This document shows, in pieces, positions 44,224 to 51,467 of a DNA stretch of 64,000 nt. The stretch covers positions 1-64,000 of the forward strand of contig JBHYFN010000011.1 in assembly GCA_051859505.1 (NCBI GenBank), in the 5' to 3' direction. The notes beneath the pieces were generated by a model that saw nothing but the letters and a program-made list of their open reading frames with translations, was not told the DNA's origin and searched no databases. Source of the DNA: JAFIEN01 sp051859505 (lineage in GTDB: Bacteria > Pseudomonadota > Alphaproteobacteria > Rhodobacterales > Rhodobacteraceae). Positions within the stretch are counted from its first letter, which is position 1; every line of letters starts with the position of its first letter. The position numbers and the translations under genes are program-made.

Positions 44224-45843
44224 TCAGTCGGCCACTTCGACATTTGCGTAGAAATACGGCACCATGCGGTTAAGCGGCGTCATCCCGTTCGAGTTCGGCT
44301 CGACCCCCGGCCCCGAAAGGCGGTCGCCGACAACGAACATCTGGATCGGATGGACCAGCGGCACGATCGAGGCATTGTCGATCATCACCTGCTCGGCCTG
44401 CCGATACAGCTCGAAACGCTCGTCCCAATCGGGGCTGGCATCGGCGGCGGCGACCAGTTCGTCATATTCGGGGATCCGGTGGTCATGACGGCCGCCGTTG
44501 AAGAAGATCCCGTAGAAGTTCGACGGGTCGATGTAGTCATATTCATACGGAGCAAGGAACAGGTTGTTTTCCTTGTTCAGCATGGCCTGCATCCAGTCCT
44601 GGATCGGCATGACGCGGATGTTCATGGTGATCCCGAGGTGTTCCTCGAACTGGGCCTGCAGATATTGCAGCATCGGCGGCGTGATCGCGCCGTTGTAGCC
44701 GCCCTGGTCGCGATACCAGATCTCGACCTCGGGGAAGCCCTCGCCGCCCGGATAACCGGCCGCGGCCAGATGTTCGCGCGCGCGTTCCGGGTCGAAGACG
44801 GCCTGGGCCACGATCTCTTCGTTATAGCCGGGGTAGGAGGGCGGCAGGATGGAGCCTGCCGGCACCGCGAGGTTGCGCAGCACGGTGTCGGTCATCTCTT
44901 CACGGTTGACCGCGTAGTAAAGCGCCTTGCGCACGTCCACATTGTCGAACGGCGGGCTGTCCATGTCGAACGAGATGTAGGAGGTGGCGAAGATCGCGTT
45001 CTGCCGGATCATGTCGGGCATACGCTGCTCGACAAAGGGGATCTGGCCTGCGTTGAGGAAGGCGAAATCCGTCTCGCCGGCCAGGAAGGCGGGCAGGCCG
45101 ACTTCGGGCGCGCCAAGCGAGGGGTCGATGACGACCCGATCCACCTGCGCGGGCCAGGGGCCGGTATAGGCCTCGTTCTTCACCAGAACCATGCGGTTGT
45201 TCGACCGTTCCCAGCTTTCCAGCGTGAAGGCGCCCGAGGCGACGATCGTGTCGACGCTGGTGGCCCAGTCATCGCCATGCTGCTCGTACATATGGACGGG
45301 GACCGGATACCAGAGGCTGACCACCGAGGGCAGATAGGGCTTGGGCGAAGAGGTCGTGACCCGGATCGTCAGATCATCCACCGCCTCGAGGCCAAGCGCC
45401 TCGACCCCGGCCTCGCCCGAGGTGACTTCGGGCCAGCCGGCGATGCCGCCCGCGAAATCCCAGTACCAGGCAAAGTCATAGCCCGTGGTCGCCGCGCGCT
45501 CGAGCGCGAAGACGAAATCATTGGCCGTCAGCGGCTCGCCATCCGAGAAGGTCAGCCCCTCGCGGAGCGTGAAGGTCCAGGTCAGCCCGTCCTCGGACTG
45601 TTCCCAGCTTTCGGCGGCAAGGCCGTGCAGCTCGAACTCGGCGTCGAAGCTGGTCAGCGGAAGCTGCACCATCTCGGGGTTGCCGGCGCGGGCATAGACC
45701 GTCTTCATGTAGTCGAAATAGGTCCCGCTGGTATTGTCGCCGGGGGCATTCACCGTGCTTTGCGCCGCGGCAGGCGCGGCAAGACCCACGGCGATCGCCA
45801 CGGCACCGGCCCAGGTCAGGCTGGTCGTGCGAAGATACGACAT
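44224..45843 (-). CDS. Family 5 extracellular solute-binding protein (DppA/OppA-like)
   Basis: Periplasmic binding protein of 539 residues with a Sec signal (SLTWAGAVAIAVGLAAPAAAQ). Family 5 marks include LTWTFTLREGLTFSDGEPLT, ANDFVFALERAAT, YISFDMDSPPFDNVDVRKAL and the long second lobe. The ligand may be a peptide or, as for some family members, an oligosaccharide or amino-acid derivative. GAGGGAG seven bases before 45843 fixes the start (an ATG two codons earlier is possible). It is the first gene of a likely eight-gene operon to 36052. Confidence 0.93.
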   Translation of the reverse strand: MSYLRTTSLTWAGAVAIAVGLAAPAAAQSTVNAPGDNTSGTYFDYMKTVYARAGNPEMVQLPLTSFDAEFELHGLAAESWEQSEDGLTWTFTLREGLTFSDGEPLTANDFVFALERAATTGYDFAWYWDFAGGIAGWPEVTSGEAGVEALGLEAVDDLTIRVTTSSPKPYLPSVVSLWYPVPVHMYEQHGDDWATSVDTIVASGAFTLESWERSNNRMVLVKNEAYTGPWPAQVDRVVIDPSLGAPEVGLPAFLAGETDFAFLNAGQIPFVEQRMPDMIRQNAIFATSYISFDMDSPPFDNVDVRKALYYAVNREEMTDTVLRNLAVPAGSILPPSYPGYNEEIVAQAVFDPERAREHLAAAGYPGGEGFPEVEIWYRDQGGYNGAITPPMLQYLQAQFEEHLGITMNIRVMPIQDWMQAMLNKENNLFLAPYEYDYIDPSNFYGIFFNGGRHDHRIPEYDELVAAADASPDWDERFELYRQAEQVMIDNASIVPLVHPIQMFVVGDRLSGPGVEPNSNGMTPLNRMVPYFYANVEVAD

Positions 45844-45957
45844 GTGCAAACTCCCTCGTTGGTCGCCCGGACGGAACGACGCGCCCCGCCCTGTCAGCCC
45901 CGCCGGATCCCTGTCACGGTCGGGGCGATTCCGGTATCAGTCCACCGTCCTCGGAAT

Positions 45958-45968
45958 ATGTCTGACAT
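45958..45968. promoter_or_regulatory. Candidate FadR/GntR operator 1 (ATGTCTGACAT)
   Basis: An 11-base perfect odd palindrome, ATGTC-T-GACAT, 115 bases upstream of the binding-protein start. The GT-N3-AC core is the usual FadR-subfamily operator pattern. A regulator of that family is encoded in the same operon. Assignment is an inference. Confidence 0.45.
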
Positions 45969-46018
45969 TTGCCTTCCTCTTTGGCAACAGATTTGACTTT
46001 CCACATAAATGAATGAAA

Positions 46019-46037
46019 CCAGCGGCTTGGCCGCTGG
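46019..46037 (-). terminator. Hairpin ending the upstream sugar-acid operon
   Basis: CCAGCGGC and GCCGCTGG with a 3-base loop. On the minus strand it is followed by TTTCATTCATTT, a weak U-rich tail. It lies about 70 bases after the stop of the Gfo/Idh gene and before the transporter operon's promoter region. Confidence 0.6.
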
Positions 46038-46046
46038 CTTCAAAAA

Positions 46047-46057
46047 ATGTCTGACAA
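46047..46057. promoter_or_regulatory. Candidate FadR/GntR operator 2 (ATGTCTGACAA)
   Basis: Second copy of TGTCTGACA, 89 bases from the first, differing from perfect symmetry at one end base. Two copies in one spacer make chance less likely, but this one lies beyond the terminator hairpin from the transporter gene. Confidence 0.35.
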
Positions 46058-46078
46058 ATTTCCGGCAGGGGTCGCGCC

Positions 46079-46114
46079 GGATCACCCGCCGGATCACCCG
46101 CCGGATCACCCGCC
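46079..46114. repeat. Three 12-bp direct repeats containing the Gfo/Idh stop codon
   Basis: GGATCACCCGCC three times exactly. On the minus strand each unit gives GGC GGG TGA TCC, so the oxidoreductase gene ends at the first TGA and two more in-frame TGA codons follow at 12-base intervals. Confidence 0.85.
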
Positions 46115-47209
46115 GTCGAGCACCCCCTTGGGCAGCCCCGCCACCATCGCGGCGGGCCGCTCGGCGGGATGGCTCAGCGTGATCCGCTGCCCCGCCTCGC
46201 CCGAGCGCAGGATCGCCTCCATGATCTCGAGCACATGGAGCGCCAGATCCAGCCCCGCGCGGTGCGGCCGCCCGGCACGAATCGCGGTCGCCATGTCGGC
46301 CAGGCCGAGGATTCGGTAATTGTCGTCGCCATAGCCATGCGCCTGGGCAAGCTCGCGCCACTCGCCCTTGCCATCGGCCACCATCACCGCCCCGTCAAAA
46401 CGGTTGGGATCGGGCACGATCATCGCGCCGGTGCGGCCGTAAAGCTCGATATGGTTGTGGTCATGTTTCCAGACATCGAAACTCGTGGTGATCGTCACCT
46501 GCGCGCCATTCTCGAAATCGAGGATGCCCGAGATATGGGTCGGCACCTCGACGCTCACCACCTCGCCCGCGCGCGGCCCCGAAGCGATGGTCCGCGTCTC
46601 ATGCGCGCGGGCCACGGCGCCGGTCACGGCGCGCACCGGGCCGATCATGTTGACCAGACAGGTCAGGTAATAGGGCCCCATGTCCAGCATCGGGCCGCCC
46701 CCGGCCTTGTAGTAGAAATCGGGGTTCGGGTGCCACAGCTCATGCCCCGGCACCATCATATGCGCGCTGCCCGCCACGACCTCGCCGATCACGCCCTCGT
46801 CCAGCGCCGCCCGCGCCGTCTGGTGCGACCCGCCAAGGAAAGTATCGGGCGCCGATCCCACCCGCAGCCCGGCGGCCTCGGCCGCGGCCACCAGCTTGAC
46901 CGCCTCGGACAGTTCAACCGCCAGCGGCTTTTCCGCATAGACATGCTTGCCGGCGGCGATCACCTGCAGGCCCACCGGCACATGATGCTGCGGCGTGGTC
47001 AGGTTCAGCACCACCTCGATGCGCGGATCGGCCAGAAGGGCCGCCACCTCCATCGCCTCGATGCCATAGGCCTCGGCCTTGGCGCGGGCGGCTTCCATGT
47101 TGATATCGGCGCAGGCCACGATCCGAAGAACCGGAAAGCCCGGGGCCGCCTTCAGATAGGCGTCCGAGATATTGCCCGTGCCGATGATGCCGATGCCGAC
47201 GGGGTCCAT
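46106..47209 (-). CDS. Gfo/Idh/MocA-family oxidoreductase
   Basis: NAD(P)-dependent sugar oxidoreductase-type protein of 367 residues. The N-terminal Rossmann fold is IGIIGTGNISDAYLKAAPG, with the family AEKPLAVELSEAVKLV (EKP motif, catalytic Lys) around residue 95. The C-terminal alpha/beta domain carries GGGPMLDMGPYYLTCLVNMIGP. Members oxidise or reduce sugars or cyclitols. The start at 47209 has an AGGAGGA site. It is the last gene of the leftward sugar-acid cluster and could be its sugar dehydrogenase. Its last codons lie in a triple repeat. Confidence 0.92.
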   Translation of the reverse strand: MDPVGIGIIGTGNISDAYLKAAPGFPVLRIVACADINMEAARAKAEAYGIEAMEVAALLADPRIEVVLNLTTPQHHVPVGLQVIAAGKHVYAEKPLAVELSEAVKLVAAAEAAGLRVGSAPDTFLGGSHQTARAALDEGVIGEVVAGSAHMMVPGHELWHPNPDFYYKAGGGPMLDMGPYYLTCLVNMIGPVRAVTGAVARAHETRTIASGPRAGEVVSVEVPTHISGILDFENGAQVTITTSFDVWKHDHNHIELYGRTGAMIVPDPNRFDGAVMVADGKGEWRELAQAHGYGDDNYRILGLADMATAIRAGRPHRAGLDLALHVLEIMEAILRSGEAGQRITLSHPAERPAAMVAGLPKGVLDGG

Positions 47210-47266
47210 GCGTTCCTCCTGATGATGCGCGAGGCGAGGGCTAAGCCCCCGCCCCCGCAGTGTCAA

Positions 47267-48106
47267 TCAGAGCCGCACACCATAGATGCGCTGCGCGTTG
47301 CCCTGCGCGATCGCCGCCGCCTCGTCCTCCGAGAGCCGCGCCAGCACGCCCTCGCAGATGTCGATCCAGGCCGGCATCCCGGTGCCCAGGTTCACCACCG
47401 GCCAGTCGCTGCCCCAAAGGATCCGCGCCGGCCCGAACGCCCCGATCACATGGTCGATCCAGGGGGCCAGCGTCTCGGCATTCGCGGTGCCGGGCGCGGC
47501 ATAGGCGCTGATCCCCGAAAGCTTCAGCGTCACATTGTCCAGCCGTGCCATGGCATCGATCCCGTCGCGCCACGAATCGAACGCCCCCCCGGCGATATCC
47601 GGCACGCCGCAGTGATCCAGCACGAAGGACACCTCCGGACAGGCCCGCGCGAGCGCCTCGGCCAGGTGCAACTGATTGGCGCGAAAGCACATGTCGAAGA
47701 CGCGGCCCTTCGCCCCGACCTTGCGGATATTGGCGCGAAAGCCCTCGGCCTCCGACATCCCGTCACCGACCACATGCAGGATGCGCCGGAAGCCCACGAC
47801 CCCCAGCCCCTCGCATTCCTCAAGCCAGGCGTCGAAACCCGCCTCCTCCTCCGGCCGGCACGAGGCGATCTGGCCCAGCAGCCCCTGTTGCCCGATCAGC
47901 GTCGCCACATAGCGCGCCTCGGGCTGGTAGTCGGCCTCATCGACCCCCACCTCCATGAAGATCCGCCCCGCGACCCGGTCGCCCCCCAGCGCCACCGCAT
48001 CCTCCAGCGTGAAATCACCCGAGGCCAGCGCCGGCGCGCCTTCCGTCCAGGCATAGCCGAAGCGATCCCGCCAGATCAGATGCAGATGCGTGTCGATGAA
48101 TGCCAT
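47267..48106 (-). CDS. Amidohydrolase, probable sugar lactonase (L-fuconolactonase-like)
   Basis: TIM-barrel amidohydrolase of 279 residues. The metal motif AFIDTHLHLIWRDRFGYAW opens the protein. FVLDHCGVPDIAGG and ILWGSDWPVVNLG hold the later His and Asp. This short COG3618-type family includes L-fuconolactonase and L-rhamnonolactonase, which open sugar lactones, fitting the pathway neighbours. The start at 48106 removes an unlikely extension. It lies 13 bases downstream of the SDR gene. Confidence 0.87.
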   Translation of the reverse strand: MAFIDTHLHLIWRDRFGYAWTEGAPALASGDFTLEDAVALGGDRVAGRIFMEVGVDEADYQPEARYVATLIGQQGLLGQIASCRPEEEAGFDAWLEECEGLGVVGFRRILHVVGDGMSEAEGFRANIRKVGAKGRVFDMCFRANQLHLAEALARACPEVSFVLDHCGVPDIAGGAFDSWRDGIDAMARLDNVTLKLSGISAYAAPGTANAETLAPWIDHVIGAFGPARILWGSDWPVVNLGTGMPAWIDICEGVLARLSEDEAAAIAQGNAQRIYGVRL

Positions 48107-48119
48107 GCTCCCCTCCCTC

Positions 48120-48857
48120 TCAGATATTCGCCCAACCACCGTCGATCACATGCGCGACCCCGGTGGTATAGCTGCTGTCGTCGCTCGCCAGATAGGCGAC
48201 GAGCGCCGCGATCTCCTCGGGCCTGCCGATCCGCCCGATGGGCTGGCGCGCGACGAAGGCGGCCTTCGCGGCCTCGTAATCGCCCGTATCCCGCAGCCGC
48301 TGATCCAGCGAGGGGCTCTCCACCGTCCCCGGACAGATCGCGTTGCAGCGGATGCCCTGGCCCACGAAATCGGCGGCGATGCTCTTGGTCAGCCCGATCA
48401 CGCCGGCCTTGGTCGCGCCATAGACAAAGCGGTTGGGCGCCGCGATCACCGACCCCGCCACCGAGGCCATGTTGATGATCGAGCCGCCGCCGTTGGCGAT
48501 CATCCCCGGCAGAAAGGCCCGGCACATCCGGTACATGGCCGTCATGTTCAGATCCATGCTGAAGGCCCATTGATCCTCGTCGCAGTCCAGGATCGTGCCC
48601 GCCGCGACGAAACCGGCGCAGTTGAACAGCACATCCGGCGCCCCCACCGCCGCGACCGCCGCCGCAATGCTCTCGGGCGACCGCACATCCAGCACCCGCA
48701 CCTCCAGCCCCTCGGCCGCCAGCTCGGCCAGCGCCGCCTCGTTCACATCGGTTGCCACCACCTGCGCGCCTTCCGCCGCCAGCCGCAGGGCCGAGGCCCG
48801 CCCGATCCCCTGCCCCGCCGCCGTCACCAGCGCCCGCTTGCCCTCAAGTCGTCTCAT
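48120..48857 (-). CDS. SDR oxidoreductase, 2-keto-3-deoxy-L-fuconate dehydrogenase-like
   Basis: Short-chain dehydrogenase of 245 residues. The cofactor motif is VTAAGQGIGRASALRLAAEG, the catalytic set FNCAG, MASVAG, YGATKAG, and the C-terminal stretch CPGTVESPSLDQRL, then YTTGVAHVIDGGW. The PGTVESPSLDQRL segment is characteristic of 2-keto-3-deoxy-L-fuconate or -rhamnonate dehydrogenases and of the related BDH2 group. In this cluster it would oxidise the 2-keto-3-deoxy acid formed by the dehydratase. NAD preference is suggested by Asp after the second strand (VATDVNE). Confidence 0.89.
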   Translation of the reverse strand: MRRLEGKRALVTAAGQGIGRASALRLAAEGAQVVATDVNEAALAELAAEGLEVRVLDVRSPESIAAAVAAVGAPDVLFNCAGFVAAGTILDCDEDQWAFSMDLNMTAMYRMCRAFLPGMIANGGGSIINMASVAGSVIAAPNRFVYGATKAGVIGLTKSIAADFVGQGIRCNAICPGTVESPSLDQRLRDTGDYEAAKAAFVARQPIGRIGRPEEIAALVAYLASDDSSYTTGVAHVIDGGWANI

Positions 48858-48885
48858 GCATCACCCCAGAGGCCGAACCCCTGCC

Positions 48886-48945
48886 CTTCTTTTGTTTCCA
48901 AATATCCCGGGGGGAGCGGCAAAGCCGCGGGGGGCAGCGCCCCCC
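48886..48945 (-). repeat. GC-hairpin/GGATATTT-AACAAAAGAAG element, copy C
   Basis: On the minus strand GGGGGGC-GCT-GCCCCCC, a second stem (GCGGC-TTT-GCCGC), CCCCCCGGGATATTTGGA and AACAAAAGAAG. It follows the UxaA-family gene and an adjacent AAATTT palindrome, and precedes the SDR gene by about 30 bases. It may therefore mark a transcript end inside the sugar-acid cluster. Confidence 0.85.
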
Positions 48946-48947
48946 AA

Positions 48948-48970
48948 GCGCAAATTTGCAAAATTTGCGC
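48948..48970. repeat. Palindrome GCGCAAATTT/AAATTTGCGC after the UxaA-family gene
   Basis: Ten-base arms around GCA, 16 bases beyond the UxaA-family stop on the minus strand and directly before repeat copy C. It has the same AAATTT core as the palindromes at 11416, 17007, 17138 and 32732. Confidence 0.75.
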
Positions 48971-48985
48971 CCCCCACCCCAACCC

Positions 48986-50173
48986 TCACACCGGCAGACA
49001 GGCCGGGCCGATCGGCTCAAAGCTCTTGTAGGTCAGGATGAATTCCTGATGCCCCAGCTCCTCCGATTTCGTCCGCCGCCCCTCGGCCAGCCCCACCACC
49101 CTGCGGTAGATCTCCTCCCCCACCTCCGCCAGCGTGGCCTCCCCCGTCAGGATGCGGCCCGCATTCACGTCCATATCCTCTTCCATCCGCGCATACATCA
49201 CCGGATTGGCCGCGATCTTCACCACCGGGGCCAGGGCCGAGCCCACCACCGACCCCCGCCCCGTCACGAAGAGCGTGCAGAGCGCTCCGCTCGCCATCAT
49301 CTCCACGATCTCGGCAGTGTCGCTGATATTGGGAAAGCCGAAACGCACCTCGCCATCGGGCACCACATCCATCAGATAGAGCCCCCCCTTCGGCGGAATA
49401 TCCCCCGGCTTGATCAGCCCCGAGATCCGCGACTGCCCCGATTTCATGTAGGCGCCCAGCGATTTCTCCTCGATCGTCGTCAGCCCGCCATCGGCATTGC
49501 CGGCGGCAAACGACCCATACCCCAGCGCCGCATAATAACGGGCCGCCTTCTCCACGCTCGCCCGGATCTCGGCCCCCAGCTCCGGCGTGGCGGCCCGCGC
49601 CTCCATGATCCCCTCGCAGCCGATCAGCTCCCCCGTCTCCTCGAAGATGCAGGCCGCCCCCTCGGACACCAGCCGGTCGAAGGCGATCCCCGCCGCCGGA
49701 TTGCCGGTGATCCCGCTCGTCCCGTCCGACCCGCCGCAGACCGTGCCCACGACCAGATCCGACACCGCCATCGGCACCGTCTCCGCCGCCGCAAGCCTCG
49801 GCGCCTGCTCCTCGACAAAGGCCCGCCCGGCGGCGATCGAGGACCGCGTCCCCCCCTCGCCCTGAATGACCACCACCCGCAAGGGCCGCCCCGAGGCGCG
49901 CACCACCCGCTCCAGCGCCGCCCGGTCGAAACTCTCGCAGCCCAGCGAGACAAGCACCACCGCCCCCACATTGGGATGGGTGCAAAGCCGCTCCATCATC
50001 TTCTGCGCATAAGGATTGGGAAAGCAGCCCGGAAAGCCGATCACATGCGCCCGCTCGGGGTCCGCCTCGGCGATCCTGCGGGCCACGTGATGGGCGCATT
50101 CCACGAGATAGGCCACCGCGATCAGGTTGCGGATCCCCTTGCGCCCGTCCTGCCGAAGATAGCCGCGCATCAT
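48986..50173 (-). CDS. UxaA/altronate-dehydratase family protein, large (C-terminal) part
   Basis: Protein of 395 residues corresponding to the catalytic part of UxaA/GarD dehydratases. GYLRQDGRKGIRNLIAVAY opens it. FPGCFPNP, LVSLGCES, TVCGGSDGTSGITGNPA and FVTGRGSVVGSALAPVVKI hold conserved Cys, Ser and Gly. The N-terminal SAF domain is encoded by a separate gene that overlaps its start by four bases. The same split occurs in the Campylobacter jejuni fucose locus. It would dehydrate a sugar acid such as fuconate or altronate using iron. Confidence 0.92.
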   Translation of the reverse strand: MMRGYLRQDGRKGIRNLIAVAYLVECAHHVARRIAEADPERAHVIGFPGCFPNPYAQKMMERLCTHPNVGAVVLVSLGCESFDRAALERVVRASGRPLRVVVIQGEGGTRSSIAAGRAFVEEQAPRLAAAETVPMAVSDLVVGTVCGGSDGTSGITGNPAAGIAFDRLVSEGAACIFEETGELIGCEGIMEARAATPELGAEIRASVEKAARYYAALGYGSFAAGNADGGLTTIEEKSLGAYMKSGQSRISGLIKPGDIPPKGGLYLMDVVPDGEVRFGFPNISDTAEIVEMMASGALCTLFVTGRGSVVGSALAPVVKIAANPVMYARMEEDMDVNAGRILTGEATLAEVGEEIYRRVVGLAEGRRTKSEELGHQEFILTYKSFEPIGPACLPV

Positions 50174-50508
50174 GCCTCCGCCTCCGCCGCATGCCCGCCC
50201 CGCCCATGCCCGCCCCGCCCATGCGTCGGCGTATAGTCGCTGCGAAGGTTGTGCAGATGCACATGCTCCCCCACCGCAATCGCGCAGGACGCCCGCCCGA
50301 TGGGCGCGCCGTATTTCACCACCTGCTCCCCCTCGGCCAGATCGACCCGCGCAATCTTGTGCCCCAGCCCCAGCGCCTGATCCAGCACCACCGCGCGCCC
50401 CTCGACCAGCACCCGCTCCCCGCCCTCGATCCGCTCGCGCAGCACCAAGACGCTGTCGCCGGGCGACAGCAGCAACAGCCTCGGGTCGGTTCCTTCAGAA
50501 CTTGCCAT
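50170..50508 (-). CDS. SAF-domain protein, small (N-terminal) part of split UxaA
   Basis: Protein of 112 residues with the SAF pattern LLLSPGDSVLVLRERIEGGE, then LGHKIARVDLAEGEQVVKYG and GAPIGRASCAIAVGEHVHLHNLRSDY cut into its usual two halves (G-x-P-I-G and H-V-H-x-H-N). The tail is His/Gly-rich (GRGGHGRGGHA) from a 15-base duplication and is not part of the domain. It is coupled (ATGA) to the large UxaA part and overlaps the RraA-like stop by 14 bases. Confidence 0.9.
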   Translation of the reverse strand: MASSEGTDPRLLLLSPGDSVLVLRERIEGGERVLVEGRAVVLDQALGLGHKIARVDLAEGEQVVKYGAPIGRASCAIAVGEHVHLHNLRSDYTPTHGRGGHGRGGHAAEAEA

Positions 50509-51145
50509 GACGCAAATAGGCCTCCTGCGGGTCCACCCCGTCGAGGATCGCACGGCGCACGAGGCTCTCCGTCTCCATCGCCGCCACCGCCTTTTCCGTC
50601 ACCTCGTCCAGCCGCTCCACCGGGATCACCACCATCCCGTCACGGTCGCCATGCACCCAGTCACCGGGCCGCACCAGCACATCGCCAAGCATCACCGGCA
50701 CATCCACCCCGGTCGGCCGCCACAGCCCCACCACGTCGCGCGGCGTGTGAAATGTCCGCCAACACGGAAACCCCAGCCGCAGGATGAAGCTCGCGTCGCG
50801 CAGGCCCCCGTCCAACACCGCCCCCAGCACCCCCTTGCGGTGCAGCGTCTCGGCCGAGAGCTCGCCCATCTGGGCCACCAGCTGGTTATGCGGCTGGCTG
50901 ACCCAGACATGCCCGGCCTTCGCCCGCGACAGAAGCCCCGTCCAGTCGAGCAGCGTCTGATGCGCGTCGGCCGTCTCGTCGATGCGGCCTTCGATGGTGA
51001 AGGCGGGCCCGGTCAGCACCATCTCCGGCTGCAAGGGCGTGATCCGGGGCGGGAGCGTGAAGTTGCGCAGGCCCATCGCGCGCATCACGTCATGGATGAC
51101 AGACGTATAGACCCCCTGCAGCACCCCCACCCGGGCGTCAGTCAT
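50495..51145 (-). CDS. RraA-like/HMG-aldolase-family protein
   Basis: Protein of 216 residues of the RraA-like fold (formerly menaquinone methyltransferase-like). Motifs are AFTIEGRIDET, GVLGAVLDGGLRDAS and DWVHGDRDGMVVIP, with the Arg-Asp and Gly-Asp sets used by 4-hydroxy-4-methyl-2-oxoglutarate aldolases. In this cluster a plausible job is aldol cleavage or decarboxylation of a 2-keto acid intermediate. RNase-E inhibition is unlikely in this context. The start at 51145 overlaps the mutarotase stop by eight bases. Confidence 0.86.
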   Translation of the reverse strand: MTDARVGVLQGVYTSVIHDVMRAMGLRNFTLPPRITPLQPEMVLTGPAFTIEGRIDETADAHQTLLDWTGLLSRAKAGHVWVSQPHNQLVAQMGELSAETLHRKGVLGAVLDGGLRDASFILRLGFPCWRTFHTPRDVVGLWRPTGVDVPVMLGDVLVRPGDWVHGDRDGMVVIPVERLDEVTEKAVAAMETESLVRRAILDGVDPQEAYLRHGKF

Positions 51146-51467
51146 GGTGAAAGACCTCGGGCATATCGGCCCACCACTCGCCCTCTGCCCGCGTCTCGAA
51201 GGGCCGCTGGCAGGGCGTGCAGACAGCCCACCACTCCTGCGTCTTGGGATCGGCCGCCATCTTCGCCATGTCGCCCTCGAAATCCTCGCCCACATATTCG
51301 AAATAGGAAAACAGGATATTCTCCGGCTCCTTCAGGAAGATCGAGTAATTGCGGATATTGCAGGCGGTGATCGTGGCCAGAACCTCGGGCCAGACGGCGG
51401 CGTGAAGCCGGATGTATTCCGCCTTCTTCTCCTCGTTCACCCCGATGACCGATCCATAGCGCTTCAT
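51138..51467 (-). CDS. rhaM: L-rhamnose mutarotase-family protein (RhaM)
   Basis: Protein of 109 residues, full RhaM length. It starts MKRYGSVIGVNEEKKAEYI and contains AAVWPEVLATITACNIRNYS, LFSYFEYVGEDFEGDM and WWAVCTPCQRPF. RhaM interconverts anomers of L-rhamnose, and relatives act on L-fucose. Its start overlaps the stop of the enolase-superfamily gene (ATGA). It points to a 6-deoxy-hexose as substrate of the cluster. Confidence 0.92.
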   Translation of the reverse strand: MKRYGSVIGVNEEKKAEYIRLHAAVWPEVLATITACNIRNYSIFLKEPENILFSYFEYVGEDFEGDMAKMAADPKTQEWWAVCTPCQRPFETRAEGEWWADMPEVFHHD

